A DNA stretch of 64,000 bases from an uncultured Bacteroidota bacterium (GCA_902800395.1 CADCEC010000012.1:46008-110007), one strand, 5' to 3'. Positions 43,599 through 53,054 are shown, counted from the stretch's first letter. A program made the numbers and translations. The notes: generated by a model from the letters alone, not told the origin.

Positions 43599-46553
43599 CT
43601 ATTTCTCCAATTCTTTGGCTCTCTGCTTGCGCGAAATCTCATAGACCACAGCGCAGGCAATGCAGAGCGAGGAGAAGACGCCGACGACGACACCCACAAG
43701 GAGAGCGAAGATAAATCCGCGAATCACCTCACCGCCGAAGATGAACATCATCAGCAGGGTGACAAAAGTGGTGCCGGAGGTGTTGACCGTACGGGCGAGA
43801 GTGGAGTTGATGGCATCGTTCATGTGAGTCATCAAGTCACGCTTCGGGTAGAGTTTACGATACTCGCGGACACGGTCGAAGATAACCACGGTGGCGTTGA
43901 TGGAGTAACCGATAACCGTCAGTACGGCAGACACGAAGTACTGGTCAACCTCGAGGTTGAAGGGCAGCAGACCGTAGAGCAGCGAGAAGATACCAATAAC
44001 CAGGATGGTGTCGTGAGCCAGAGCGGTGACAGAACCGATACCGAAGCGCCAGCTGCGGAAACGGAGACCAATGTACACAAACATCACAACCAGACCACCG
44101 ATGAGAGCCCAGATGGAGTGGACCAAGTTGTCGTGGGCCACGCCCTTGCCGAACTGGTCGGCCTGGAGCACACCACGCTTGATGTTCTCATCCGACGAAC
44201 TGGGTTTGAATTCAGTGGTATCTATAGCGGTAGCGAAGAATCCCTTCGTTCCGTCATACAGTTTCATAAGAATGTCGCGACTCACGTCTTCACCTTCCTC
44301 GTCGGCACGATACTTGGTGGTAATCTTCAACTGGTTGCTGGAGCCATAAGTCTTCACCTCGGGAGTCTCAGGGAACTGCTTGGCCATAGCGGAACGAACG
44401 GCCTCCTCATCGACGGGTTTGTCGAAGCGAACCACATAGGTGCGGCCACCGGTGAAGTCGATACCGAAGCTCAATCCACGGAGGGCAAAGCTACCGACAC
44501 AGATGACGATGGCGATGGCGGCAACGGCATAGAACATTTTGCGCTTGCCAAGGAAATCGAAGTGAACATTGCGCAGGAAGTTCTCGGAGAAGGAGAAGGA
44601 GAAACTCATCTTGCGACGGTTGTTCTGGACAGCCGAGTCGATAATCAAACGGGTGATGAAGATGGAGGTAAAGAGGGAGGTAGCGATACCGATGCAGAGG
44701 GTGACTGCGAAGCCCTGGACAGCACCGGAACCGAACATAATCAGCACGAGACCCAGAAGGAAGGTGGTCACCTGACCGTCGATGATGGCGGAGTAAGCAT
44801 TCTTGAAACCGTTCTGAACAGCGTTGGCCACGCTGGATCCGGCACGAAGCTCTTCCTTGATACGCTCGTAGATAATCACGTTACCGTCGACAGCCATAGC
44901 CATGGTGAGGACTATACCCGCGATACCAGGGAGGGTGAGCACGGCGCCGAGGGCGGCGAGGACACCCATGAGAAGGAATATATTAGTAATAAGGGCAATC
45001 ACGGAAACCCAACCGGCACGATTGTAGAAGACAACCATGTAGATGAGCACCACGATGAATGCCAGGATGAACGAGATAAGGCCATTGTGGATAGACTCCT
45101 GACCCAGCGAAGGTCCGACGACAGTGTCGGAAACAATGCGGGCGGGTGCGGGAAGCTTACCGGACTTCAGCACGTTGGCAAGGTCCTGAGCCTCTTCAAT
45201 GGTGAAGCGGCCAGTAATCTGCGAGCGGCCACCGGCGATTTCGCCGTTAACATTGGGAGCGGAATACACTTGGTCGTCGAGCACAATGGCAATGCAGCGT
45301 CCCACGTTCTCACCAGTGATACGCTTCCATTCACGCGCGCCCGTACTATTCATTTTCATATTCACCTCATTGCCCTGATTTCCCACATCGTGGGAGGCAT
45401 CGGTGATGCAACCGCCGTCGAGCAGCGGAGAACCGTCTTTCGTGGTCACCTCGATGGCATAGAGGGCGATGATGTCGGCCGTGTCTGGTTTGTTACCCCA
45501 CATGAACTTAACCTCACGCTTGGGGTCATAGACATTCTTCCTGGCAGCATCGCGGAGGATATTGTTGATACTGGAGGTATCGGCCAGTCTGGCCATACCG
45601 GCAACAGCACCAGAGGAGGCATAAACGCTAAGTTTGTCATACAGCTTCACGCCGCCATTGGCGACGACAGCTTCGGTGCTGTCAGTACTGTCAGCCACCT
45701 GGCTCATGTCGGAGAACTCGTTGATGTCATCAAGGAACTTCTTGGCATCTTTACTTTCATAGGTCAGCCAGAACTCGAGCTGGGCGGTACCACGAAGGAG
45801 TTTGCGGACACGGTCCTGATCCTTCACACCAGGGAGCTCCACGAGGATACGCTCGGAAGCGGGGAGTTTCTGAATGGTGGGCTGTGCAACGCCGAAACGG
45901 TCGATACGGCGGCTAATAATCTGGTAGGTACGCTCGTAAGCTTCGGAAGTCTCTTTTTTAATAGCATCGATAACCTCTTTGTTGGTAGCATTCGGCTTGA
46001 TTTTGTCGCGCAAATCGCCGCTGCCGAACTTCTGATAGAGAGAAACGTTCTTGTCAAGTTTAGTAATCTCCTCTTCGAACAGCGTAACAAAATCGGTGTT
46101 GGTCGAACGCTTTTGGGCCTTGAGGGCAGAGTCAATAGCGCTGTTAACGAGAGGATCGTTGGGGTTGTTGGCCAGAGCGCGAACCACGTCGGAAGTGGAG
46201 ACTTCGAGCATCACGTTCATACCGCCCTTCAGGTCGAGGCCAAGGTTGATTTCACGAGACTGGCACTCACGGTAGGTGTAGCCCAGGTAGACAGTCTTAT
46301 TAGCCTTGTCATTGAGGTATTTGGCCTCTTCGACTTTCACGATGGAGTCCTTAATTTCCTCCACGGTCAATTTACTGCCGGCCTGCTTCAGGCTCTGAAT
46401 TTCATTCTGTGCAGTTTTACTGTTAGCATAGGTTTCTGCATGAGTTTTTGCTTTGCTTTCCACCACGCTTGTCACAACCGTAAACGACAATTGGAACAAA
46501 CAAGCGAGGCCGAAAGTCCAAGTCAAGAATTTGATAAGTCCTTTATTCTGCAT
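43599..46553 (-). CDS. secDF: Fused protein-export subunit SecDF
   Basis: 984 aa, 12 TM segments expected. The N-terminal SecD half (residues 1-640) has the periplasmic P1 domain and L-G-L-D-L-K-G-G-M-N. The SecF half (from about 665) has G-L-S-F-G-I-D-F-T-G-G-R-T-Y. The TM4 motif GIVLTMAMAVDGNVIIYERI-K-E-E-L and its SecF counterpart Y-S-I-N-A-T-V-V-I-F-D-R-V-R-E are the proton-relay segments. It uses the proton gradient to complete Sec-dependent export across the inner membrane. It has its own promoter (46599-46607) and diverges from radC. Confidence 0.96.
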   Translation of the reverse strand: MQNKGLIKFLTWTFGLACLFQLSFTVVTSVVESKAKTHAETYANSKTAQNEIQSLKQAGSKLTVEEIKDSIVKVEEAKYLNDKANKTVYLGYTYRECQSREINLGLDLKGGMNVMLEVSTSDVVRALANNPNDPLVNSAIDSALKAQKRSTNTDFVTLFEEEITKLDKNVSLYQKFGSGDLRDKIKPNATNKEVIDAIKKETSEAYERTYQIISRRIDRFGVAQPTIQKLPASERILVELPGVKDQDRVRKLLRGTAQLEFWLTYESKDAKKFLDDINEFSDMSQVADSTDSTEAVVANGGVKLYDKLSVYASSGAVAGMARLADTSSINNILRDAARKNVYDPKREVKFMWGNKPDTADIIALYAIEVTTKDGSPLLDGGCITDASHDVGNQGNEVNMKMNSTGAREWKRITGENVGRCIAIVLDDQVYSAPNVNGEIAGGRSQITGRFTIEEAQDLANVLKSGKLPAPARIVSDTVVGPSLGQESIHNGLISFILAFIVVLIYMVVFYNRAGWVSVIALITNIFLLMGVLAALGAVLTLPGIAGIVLTMAMAVDGNVIIYERIKEELRAGSSVANAVQNGFKNAYSAIIDGQVTTFLLGLVLIMFGSGAVQGFAVTLCIGIATSLFTSIFITRLIIDSAVQNNRRKMSFSFSFSENFLRNVHFDFLGKRKMFYAVAAIAIVICVGSFALRGLSFGIDFTGGRTYVVRFDKPVDEEAVRSAMAKQFPETPEVKTYGSSNQLKITTKYRADEEGEDVSRDILMKLYDGTKGFFATAIDTTEFKPSSSDENIKRGVLQADQFGKGVAHDNLVHSIWALIGGLVVMFVYIGLRFRSWRFGIGSVTALAHDTILVIGIFSLLYGLLPFNLEVDQYFVSAVLTVIGYSINATVVIFDRVREYRKLYPKRDLMTHMNDAINSTLARTVNTSGTTFVTLLMMFIFGGEVIRGFIFALLVGVVVGVFSSLCIACAVVYEISRKQRAKELEK

Positions 46554-46598
46554 ACTTTATATATAAATTTATGTTTTTTATTATATTCTTTTGAACAT

Positions 46599-46607
46599 GC
46601 AAAAATA
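46599..46607 (-). promoter_or_regulatory. -7 box TATTTTTGC for secDF
   Basis: A minus-strand TAnnTTTG match 46 bp upstream of the secDF start. Confidence 0.6.
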
Positions 46608-46650
46608 ATAAAAAATATTGACATAGCAAACAAAATCGAAAAAAAACATG

Positions 46651-46659
46651 TATCTTTGC
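46651..46659 (+). promoter_or_regulatory. -7 box TATCTTTGC for radC
   Basis: A plus-strand TAnnTTTG match 28 bp before the radC start. Confidence 0.65.
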
Positions 46660-46686
46660 ACCAAAATTCTAGAATAACAGAGAGAT

Positions 46687-47400
46687 ATGGACGAATATTT
46701 TTCGCTGACACTCAAAGAGTGGGCCGACGAGGACAAACCTCGCGAAAAAATGCTTTCCAAAGGTAAAAAAGAGCTCACCAATGCCGAGTTGATAGCCATC
46801 TTGCTGCGCAGCGGCTTACAGGGAAAAACCGTTGTCGAGGTAGCCAAGGAGGTATTGACCCGTTCGAGCAATAGCCTAACCGCTCTTTCTCAAATGGATT
46901 TCAAGCAGTTAAGCACTATCAAAGGCGTTGGTGAAGCCAAAGCCACCACACTCATGGCAGCACTGGAGTTGGGTTGGCGTATGCAAAGTGAAATATCAAA
47001 TAGCAAAGAGCTGATAATCAGCAATAGCAAAGACCTATTCTCCTATATCACACCCTTACTTGTCGATCTCGACCACGAGGAATTCTGGGCCATCTATCTC
47101 AGCAACCGGAACAAGGTGCTTGGACGACAGCGCATCTCCATGGGCGGACAGACGAATGTGTCTGTAGACATGCGCATTATCTTCCGTGGGGCTATCGAAT
47201 GCAAAGCCGTCAGTCTCATGGTGGCCCACAATCATCCTTCGGGTTCTCTCATTGCAAGCCGGGAAGACAAAAATCTTACCCACGGCATCATGGAAGCAGG
47301 TAAGATTCTTGATATTAAACTTTTGGAGCACATCGTTATCGGCATCAATTCCTTAGGGAAAGCCGATTACTTCAGTTTTCACGACAACGGTTTAATCTAA
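46687..47400 (+). CDS. radC: RadC-family JAB1/MPN-domain protein
   Basis: 237 aa. The N-terminal helix-hairpin-helix part (residues 20-95, with A-I-L-L-R-S-G-L-Q-G-K and I-K-G-V-G-E-A-K-A) is followed by the JAMM-type domain (115-235) with V-A-H-N-H-P-S-G-S and a downstream Asp. A short repeat-encoded linker (S-N-S-K-E-L twice) joins the two domains. The name comes from an old DNA-repair link that is no longer well supported; the biochemical role is uncertain. It overlaps the folB stop by 3 bp tail to tail. Confidence 0.92.
   Translation: MDEYFSLTLKEWADEDKPREKMLSKGKKELTNAELIAILLRSGLQGKTVVEVAKEVLTRSSNSLTALSQMDFKQLSTIKGVGEAKATTLMAALELGWRMQSEISNSKELIISNSKDLFSYITPLLVDLDHEEFWAIYLSNRNKVLGRQRISMGGQTNVSVDMRIIFRGAIECKAVSLMVAHNHPSGSLIASREDKNLTHGIMEAGKILDIKLLEHIVIGINSLGKADYFSFHDNGLI
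46985..47035. repeat. In-frame micro-repeat in the radC linker
   Basis: Copies of aatagcaaaga / agcaatagcaaaga encode I-S-N-S-K-E-L-I-I-S-N-S-K-D between the HhH and JAMM domains. Confidence 0.7.
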
Positions 47401-47753
47401 CGTTCCATTTCAATTTCAACACTCACAGAGTCCATCTGCCCCCCCAATGGAGGGTTCAACTTACTGATTTTCACCGTAACATATTCCACTGCCGGGAAAT
47501 CCGACAGCACTCGCTCCCCTACCCTACGGGCCACATGCTCCAACAGATGGGAGGGAGTCTTCATCTCGGCTTTCACCACCTGGTAGACATCCAGATAACT
47601 CACTGTATCAGCTATGTTATCAGACACTTCAGCCTTTGAAGTGTCTGTTCTGAACGTCAAATCGACACGGAAATGGGTTCCAATGACACGTTCCTGCTCA
47701 AAACAGCCGTGATGAGCGTAGAAACGCATGTCATTGATGGTGATAAGTGCCAT
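47397..47753 (-). CDS. folB: Dihydroneopterin aldolase
   Basis: 118 aa from M-A-L-I-T-I-N-D-M-R-F; an in-frame ATG further upstream (47798) would overlap pheS and add a sequence unlike the family. F-Y-A-H-H-G-C-F-E-Q-E-R-V-I-G is the signature with the catalytic Glu, and a C-terminal V-K-I-S-K-L-N-P-P-L-G-G holds the catalytic Lys. It releases 6-hydroxymethyl-dihydropterin and glycolaldehyde in folate synthesis. Follows pheS by 4 bp. Confidence 0.93.
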   Translation of the reverse strand: MALITINDMRFYAHHGCFEQERVIGTHFRVDLTFRTDTSKAEVSDNIADTVSYLDVYQVVKAEMKTPSHLLEHVARRVGERVLSDFPAVEYVTVKISKLNPPLGGQMDSVSVEIEMER

Positions 47754-47757
47754 ACTA

Positions 47758-48801
47758 TCAGATAATATTGTCGAACTGATGCAGGAAGCGGAGGTCATTT
47801 TCGAAATAGAGACGCAGGTCGCGAATTTGGTACTTCAACATCGCCATACGCTCCACACCCATACCGAAAGCAAAACCCGTATATTCCTTACTATCAATAC
47901 CGCAGGCATCAAGAACATTGGGATCTACCATGCCGCACCCTAGGATTTCGAGCCAGCCGGTACCCTTGCATATATTGCATCCCTTACCGCCACAGATGTT
48001 GCACGAGACATCCATCTCGGCGCTGGGTTCCGTAAAGGGGAAGTAACTTGGTCTCAGTCGAATCTGGGTTTCAGGGCCGAACATCTCCTTGGCAAAATAG
48101 AGCAGTGTCTGCTTCAGGTCGGCAAAGGTCACTTTCTTATCAACATATAGTCCTTCCACCTGATGGAAAATACAATGGGCGCGGGCGCTAATAGCCTCAT
48201 TCCTAAACACTCGCCCTGGTGCGATGATACGGATGGGGGGCTTGTGGGTCTCCATCACACGCACCTGCACCGACGAGGTATGGGTACGGAGAGCGACATC
48301 CATCTTACCCTCTTCTTTTTGAACAAAAAAGGTATCCTGCATATCGCGCGCAGGATGGTCGGGGGGAAAATTCAACGCCGAGAAGAGATGCCAGTCGTCC
48401 TCTATCTCCACCGACTCCTCGATAGTGAAGCCGATGCGAGCAAAAATCTCAGCTATCTCGTTCATCGTCACCGATAATACATGACGGCTACCGCGGTTGG
48501 CGAAATCGGCCGGGAGGGTTAGGTCGTGACGGTCTTCAGCCTCCGCACGCTCTTCAACGAAGTTCTTAAACTCCTCCACCTTGGCCAATGCCGCATTTTT
48601 TAGATTGTTAAGAGCCACACCCATCTCCTTTTTCTGCTCGTTGGGGAGGGCCTTGAACTGCTCGAACAACTCATTCATCACACCCTTACGTCCCAGAAAA
48701 CGGATGCGGAATTTTTCCACCTCTGCGGCACGGTCCTCGAACTCCTCGATGTGCGCCGCATTGATTTCTTCAATGTACTTAGAAATAAGATCTTTAAGCA
48801 T
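47758..48801 (-). CDS. pheS: Phenylalanyl-tRNA synthetase alpha subunit
   Basis: 347 aa, the normal length. An N-terminal coiled coil (residues 1-90) binds tRNA. The class II catalytic core has motif 2 (F-R-N-E-A-I-S-A-R-H-like, here V-F-R-N-E-A-I-S-A-R-A-H) and motif 3 (GFAFGMGVERMAML). The segment F-P-F-T-E-P-S-A-E-M-D-V is also diagnostic. It charges tRNA-Phe together with PheT, which is encoded elsewhere. Leads a unit with folB. Confidence 0.96.
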   Translation of the reverse strand: MLKDLISKYIEEINAAHIEEFEDRAAEVEKFRIRFLGRKGVMNELFEQFKALPNEQKKEMGVALNNLKNAALAKVEEFKNFVEERAEAEDRHDLTLPADFANRGSRHVLSVTMNEIAEIFARIGFTIEESVEIEDDWHLFSALNFPPDHPARDMQDTFFVQKEEGKMDVALRTHTSSVQVRVMETHKPPIRIIAPGRVFRNEAISARAHCIFHQVEGLYVDKKVTFADLKQTLLYFAKEMFGPETQIRLRPSYFPFTEPSAEMDVSCNICGGKGCNICKGTGWLEILGCGMVDPNVLDACGIDSKEYTGFAFGMGVERMAMLKYQIRDLRLYFENDLRFLHQFDNII

Positions 48802-48809
48802 ATATCAGT

Positions 48810-49496
48810 TTACTTTTTTATCAATTTAGTACCGACAATTTTGATATCCTCCAGTGGACGGTCAAATTGGTCTCGTTTGGCGGCAGCAATTTTATCCACA
48901 ACATCCATACCTTCAATCACTTCACCATACACGGTATAGCTGCCGTCAAGGTGCGGGGCGCCACCCACGGTATGGTAGACCCTACGCTGCTCTTCCGTAA
49001 ATTGAATACCATAACGCTTCGACATCCTTTCGAGATCTGCATCGTTCCATACCCGTCCCTGAACAATATAGAATTGGGAAGAGGAGGACTCCTTCTCGGG
49101 GTTGACATCGTCGCCCTCCCGTGCGGCAGCAAGCGCGCCGCGCTTATGGAAGAGGTTCGGCCTGAATTCTGCCGGGATATTGTAGCCGAGGTTCCCCTCA
49201 CCGAGCATCTGACCCGGCTTAGCATTCTTCGAGTCGGGGTCACCACCCTGAATCATAAAGCCTTCGATGACGCGATGGAAAAGAAGTCCATCATAGATAC
49301 CTTCATTAACCAATTTTATGAAATTATCGCGATGCAAAGGGGTATCATCGTATAGCAGAATCACAATATTACCGTAGGTTGTCTGCATTTCGACATAAGT
49401 ACTTCCCATAGTATTTTCTTTTTGTAAATCAATAAACTGCGATTGGACAGAAAGCGCCGCAAATAAAAAAAACACTAAAAATGATATTTTTTTCAT
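48810..49496 (-). CDS. Exported cyclophilin-type peptidyl-prolyl isomerase
   Basis: 228 aa. A signal peptide (residues 1-19, ending V-Q-S-Q-F) precedes a cyclophilin fold: G-N-I-V-I-L-L-Y-D-D-T-P near 45, F-H-R-V-I-E-G-F-M-I-Q-G-G-D (the catalytic Arg and Phe segment) near 75, S-S-S-Q-F-Y-I-V near 140, and V-Y-G-E-V-I-E-G-M-D-V-V. It probably assists periplasmic protein folding. Diverges from the lipoprotein gene over a shared promoter pair. Confidence 0.93.
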   Translation of the reverse strand: MKKISFLVFFLFAALSVQSQFIDLQKENTMGSTYVEMQTTYGNIVILLYDDTPLHRDNFIKLVNEGIYDGLLFHRVIEGFMIQGGDPDSKNAKPGQMLGEGNLGYNIPAEFRPNLFHKRGALAAAREGDDVNPEKESSSSQFYIVQGRVWNDADLERMSKRYGIQFTEEQRRVYHTVGGAPHLDGSYTVYGEVIEGMDVVDKIAAAKRDQFDRPLEDIKIVGTKLIKK

Positions 49497-49516
49497 CCTA
49501 TATAGAATATTTTTAC

Positions 49517-49536
49517 TAATTTTGCATGCAAAAATA
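49517..49536. promoter_or_regulatory. Face-to-face divergent -7 boxes
   Basis: The plus-strand TAATTTTGC (49517-49525) and minus-strand TATTTTTGC (49528-49536) are separated by only two bases, making an overall near-palindrome. They would serve the lipoprotein (right) and cyclophilin (left) genes and could not be occupied by two polymerases at once. Confidence 0.6.
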
Positions 49537-49576
49537 AGAATAAAAATAGAAACGACAACCTAAAAAATAAAGATTT

Positions 49577-49957
49577 ATGAAGAAAAAAAATCTCTTTGCC
49601 TCCGCAATGTTGTTTTTCAGCATCTTACCATTAGCATTTTTTACTAGTTGCGACAAAGATACCAATAGTTATTTGGAGGTTTCTGTAACTGACGAGACCA
49701 CAAAATTACCAATTCCACTTGCAATTATTGACATTACACAAGCTGGTGGCGGCACCATCCATGTTTCCGGCATCACAGATGACGACGGCATCTTCAAAGC
49801 TACCTTCAAAGCCCCCGCCATCGTCAAAGTAAAAGCCTCCCTTCCGAGACCCGACGCTCAGGGTGGCGGCGAACGTCGTGGCGAGACACAGGTACGTCTG
49901 ATTGAGGGCGAGACTTTGACCGCCAAAATCGCACTGACCGACCAATACTTTTTCTAG
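49577..49957 (+). CDS. Small lipoprotein with CnaB-like beta domain
   Basis: 126 aa. The signal peptide ends with a lipobox-like F-F-T-S-C (Cys 25). The remainder has L-E-V-S-V-T-D-E-T-T-K-L-P-I-P-L-A-I-I-D and a G-I-T-D-D-D-G-I-F-K-A-T-F strand pair typical of carboxypeptidase-regulatory/CnaB-like sandwiches. Probably anchored in the envelope; function unknown. It lies 18 bp before the DUF4301 gene. Confidence 0.65.
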   Translation: MKKKNLFASAMLFFSILPLAFFTSCDKDTNSYLEVSVTDETTKLPIPLAIIDITQAGGGTIHVSGITDDDGIFKATFKAPAIVKVKASLPRPDAQGGGERRGETQVRLIEGETLTAKIALTDQYFF

Positions 49958-49975
49958 ACACAAATTTCTCGTAAC

Positions 49976-51502
49976 ATGATATTTAAACCCACTAAGCAGG
50001 ACCTCGAACAACTCTCTCAGATGGGTCTTACGCCCGAGGCCGTGCAGCACCAAATAGACAATTTCAAGGCCGGATTCCCCAAAAGTCAGCTCGATGCCGC
50101 CGCCACTCCCGACAACCACGGTATCCTATGCTTGAGCGACAAGGAAATTACCCGTTACGAGAAACAATATCGTTCACTCGCCCGCGGGAAGAAAATCTTG
50201 AAATTTGTCCCTGCCTCGGGAGCGGCAACGCGCATGTTCAAAGACCTTTACCGCTTCACCGCTACCTACTTCGGCGTAGCCAAAAACTTCGACAAAGAAT
50301 TTCCCGAAGTGAAGACCTTTCTTGAGAATCTGCGCACCTTTGCCTTCTTCAACGACCTGAAAGCCTGCATGGAAGCCTCCGACCTCGACATCGAAGAATA
50401 CCTTCGTCGCGGCGACTACAGCACCGTCATCAACTTCCTGCTGAAGGAGCAATACCTCGGCTACGGCAGCCTGCCAAAAGCGCTGCTGAAATTCCACCGC
50501 TACGGAGCCGTGCAACGCACTCCCCTCGAGGAACATATCGTCGAGGGGGCCCTCTACGCCCGTAACAGCGACGGCACTGTTAACCTGCACTTTACCATCT
50601 CTCCAGAACACAGAAAAGCTTTTCGTAAGAAGATTGCCGAAGTGAAACAGTATTATGAGAGCACCTTCGGCATCAAACTCAACATAAGCTTCTCTGAACA
50701 AAAGCATTACACAGACACTATTGCTGTCGACGAGCAAAACAATCCCACACGCGACGAAAACGGTCGCCTCATCTTCCGCCCAGGCGGACACGGCGCCCTT
50801 ATCGAGAATCTCAACGAGCAGCGCGCCGACCTCATCTTCGTCAAGAACATCGACAACGTCGTGCCCGACTGGATGAAGCATACTACCATGATTTACAAGC
50901 AGGTGCTTGCCGGAATGCTCCTCGAGCTGCGTGAGAAATGCTTCGAGATGCTCCGCACCCTCGACGACAAGCCCGACAATCGCACCCTTAACAAGATTAT
51001 CCGCTTCGCGAAAGAGAATCTTAATATCATGGTACCAGAAGGTTGCGATGCCAAGACACTCCACAATCTTCTCAATCGACCCATGCGCATCTGCGGCATG
51101 GTGAAGAACCTCGGAGAACCTGGCGGTGGACCTTTCTACACCATTGATACCATGGGACGTAGAAGTCTTCAGGTGGTCGAATCGGCACAGGTCAACCACA
51201 ACGACCCCAAACAGGAGAAAATCTTCCAATCGTCAACCCACTTCAACCCCGTCGACCTGGTGTGCAGCACCAAGAACTACCGCGGCCGTTATTTCGACCT
51301 CAGAAAATATGTCGACCCACAGACGGGATTCATCAGCAAAAAAACCAAGGGTGCCCTCACCGTCAAGTCGCAGGAGCTCCCTGGCCTCTGGAACGGCGCT
51401 ATGGCCGACTGGATTACCCTCTTCGTAGAGGTGCCCGTGGCCACCTTCAATCCTGTGAAGACCGTCAACGATTTGCTCCGCAAAGAACACCTGGAGAGCT
51501 AG
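49976..51502 (+). CDS. DUF4301-family protein
   Basis: 508 aa, cytosolic (no signal). The N-terminus F-K-P-T-K-Q-D-L-E-Q-L-S-Q-M-G and K-I-L-K-F-V-P-A-S-G-A-A-T-R-M-F-K-D-L match DUF4301, a Bacteroidota-enriched family. P-A-S-G-A-A-T-R-M resembles a nucleotide-binding loop of sugar-nucleotidyltransferase-like proteins, and F-R-P-G-G-H-G-A-L-I-E-N-L-N follows (near 262); this hints at nucleotide or sugar chemistry but no reaction is proven. Ends just before a micro-repeat. Confidence 0.82.
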   Translation: MIFKPTKQDLEQLSQMGLTPEAVQHQIDNFKAGFPKSQLDAAATPDNHGILCLSDKEITRYEKQYRSLARGKKILKFVPASGAATRMFKDLYRFTATYFGVAKNFDKEFPEVKTFLENLRTFAFFNDLKACMEASDLDIEEYLRRGDYSTVINFLLKEQYLGYGSLPKALLKFHRYGAVQRTPLEEHIVEGALYARNSDGTVNLHFTISPEHRKAFRKKIAEVKQYYESTFGIKLNISFSEQKHYTDTIAVDEQNNPTRDENGRLIFRPGGHGALIENLNEQRADLIFVKNIDNVVPDWMKHTTMIYKQVLAGMLLELREKCFEMLRTLDDKPDNRTLNKIIRFAKENLNIMVPEGCDAKTLHNLLNRPMRICGMVKNLGEPGGGPFYTIDTMGRRSLQVVESAQVNHNDPKQEKIFQSSTHFNPVDLVCSTKNYRGRYFDLRKYVDPQTGFISKKTKGALTVKSQELPGLWNGAMADWITLFVEVPVATFNPVKTVNDLLRKEHLES

Positions 51503-51552
51503 TTAATAGTTAATAGTTAAAAGATAATAGATAATAGTTAACAGATAATAGT
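51503..51552. repeat. ttaatag/gataatag tandem micro-repeat
   Basis: Degenerate 7-8 bp units (gttaata, gataata, with variants) fill the gap between the DUF4301 stop and the LemA start. Confidence 0.8.
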
Positions 51553-51559
51553 TCAAGAA

Positions 51560-52159
51560 ATGAAGAAATCAACCATCACTATTCTTGCCGTCGTCGGTGT
51601 CCTGGCCATCATCGTGCTGTGGGGCATCAGCGTGAACAACAAACTCGTCACCCTCGAAGAGAACGTCTCCAAAGCCTGGAGCCAGGTGGAGAACGCCTAC
51701 AAGCGTCGCATGGACCTCATCCCGCAGCTGGTGAACACCGTGCAGGGTGCCGCCAATTACGAAAAGAGTGTGCTCACCGAAGTCACCAACGCCCGTGCCG
51801 GCGTGCAGCAGACCCAGGTTGACCCCTCGCAGCTCAGCGAGGAGCAGATTGCCGCCTACCAGAAAGCGCAGGACAACCTCACCAAGGCGTTGGCCAACAC
51901 CATCAAGGTCACTGTTGAACGCTACCCCGAACTCACCGCCACGCAAGGCTTCCGCGACCTGCAGGCACAGCTCGAGGGCACCGAGAACCGTATCACCACG
52001 GAGCGTGGCAAGTTCAACGAAGCCGTCCAGGCCTACAACACCAAGCTGCGCCGCTTCCCGGCTAGCATCATCGCCGGTATGCTTGGCTTCGAGAAGAAAG
52101 GCTACTTCACCGCCCCCGAAGAGGCGGCAGAACCCGTCGATGTCAAGTTCGATTTCTAA
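51560..52159 (+). CDS. LemA-family membrane protein
   Basis: 199 aa. One N-terminal TM (residues 5-25), then a long helical domain with E-E-N-V-S-K-A-W-S-Q-V-E-N-A-Y-K-R-R-M-D-L-I-P-Q-L-V-N-T-V, the LemA hallmark. The function is unsettled; it is often paired with TPM/YgcG proteins, as here. Its stop abuts the TPM gene start with no gap, so they are co-translated. Confidence 0.93.
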   Translation: MKKSTITILAVVGVLAIIVLWGISVNNKLVTLEENVSKAWSQVENAYKRRMDLIPQLVNTVQGAANYEKSVLTEVTNARAGVQQTQVDPSQLSEEQIAAYQKAQDNLTKALANTIKVTVERYPELTATQGFRDLQAQLEGTENRITTERGKFNEAVQAYNTKLRRFPASIIAGMLGFEKKGYFTAPEEAAEPVDVKFDF

Positions 52160-52942
52160 ATGAAACGCCTAACAATCATCCTATTGGTGCTGCTGGCATT
52201 TGTGCCGGCAGCACTTTCTCAGTCGGAATGGACTCCGAAGAAATCCAACCGGCTGGTGAACGATTACTCCGGCATGCTCTCACAGGAGCAGCAGAACACG
52301 TTGGAACAGCGGCTGGTAGCCTTCAACGACTCCACCTCCAACCAAATAGTCATCGTCATCACCCCCACCCTGCAGGGCGACGCCTCCTGGGCCGTAGCCA
52401 CCCGCATCGGACAGACATGGGGCGTGGGACAGAAAGACTTCAACAACGGATTGGTAATCCTCATCAAGTCGAAGACCGAGGAGGAGCCCAGCGGCGATGT
52501 AGCCATCGCCACGGGCTATGGTGTCGAAGGGGCGTTGCCCGACGCCTTCTGCAAGCGCATCATCGACGACTACATGGTGGAACCACTGGGCAAAGGCGAC
52601 TACTACACAGCTCTGACAGAAGCACTTGACATCATCGAACCCGTGCTGCGTGGTGAATACAGCTATGCCGACTACAAGAAGAGCGAGCGCACCAGCGCGC
52701 TGATAGGCCTGCTGGTGGTGCTGGGATTCGTTGGCGTGCCAGCCGTGATAGCCTATTTCTACAACAAGAAACACCCCAACAATAAGGGTAACCACGGCGG
52801 CAACCGCAACCACACCTCCGGCAGCTACCCATGGTTCATGGGAAGCGGTTCCTCCGGCAGAAGCAGCGGATGGGGCGGCGGCGGATTCGGTGGATTCGGT
52901 GGCGGCAGTTTCGGTGGCGGCGGAGCGTCGGGAAAGTTCTGA
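52160..52942 (+). CDS. TPM-domain (YgcG-like) membrane protein
   Basis: 260 aa. A signal peptide precedes the TPM domain (residues 30-165, with VNDYSGMLSQEQQNTLEQRL and S-N-Q-I-V-I-V-I-T-P). One TM follows near 180-200, then a Gly/Ser/Phe-rich tail (G-G-G-G-F-G-G-F-G-G-G). TPM domains have been called phosphatase-like; the role here is inferred from pairing with LemA, perhaps in envelope stress. Confidence 0.9.
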   Translation: MKRLTIILLVLLAFVPAALSQSEWTPKKSNRLVNDYSGMLSQEQQNTLEQRLVAFNDSTSNQIVIVITPTLQGDASWAVATRIGQTWGVGQKDFNNGLVILIKSKTEEEPSGDVAIATGYGVEGALPDAFCKRIIDDYMVEPLGKGDYYTALTEALDIIEPVLRGEYSYADYKKSERTSALIGLLVVLGFVGVPAVIAYFYNKKHPNNKGNHGGNRNHTSGSYPWFMGSGSSGRSSGWGGGGFGGFGGGSFGGGGASGKF

Positions 52943-53045
52943 ACGACAGATTCTTTTTGTCGGCTAATTATGCGAATTGAGCGAATACTTTTGTTAAAAA
53001 ATATGTTAATTTTACCTTTTTAATTACCAGTTTTCAATTTTTTCG

Positions 53046-53054
53046 TATCTTTGC
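53046..53054 (+). promoter_or_regulatory. -7 box TATCTTTGC for the 45-aa basic protein gene
   Basis: TAnnTTTG match 75 bp before the start at 53129. It shows that a longer in-frame version starting at 53051 would lie upstream of the transcript. Confidence 0.65.

Noticed and set aside
43824-46766. Long plus-strand frame opposite secDF
   Set aside because: It is antisense to a complete SecDF; low-complexity His/Glu/Asp sequence, no signal or domain.
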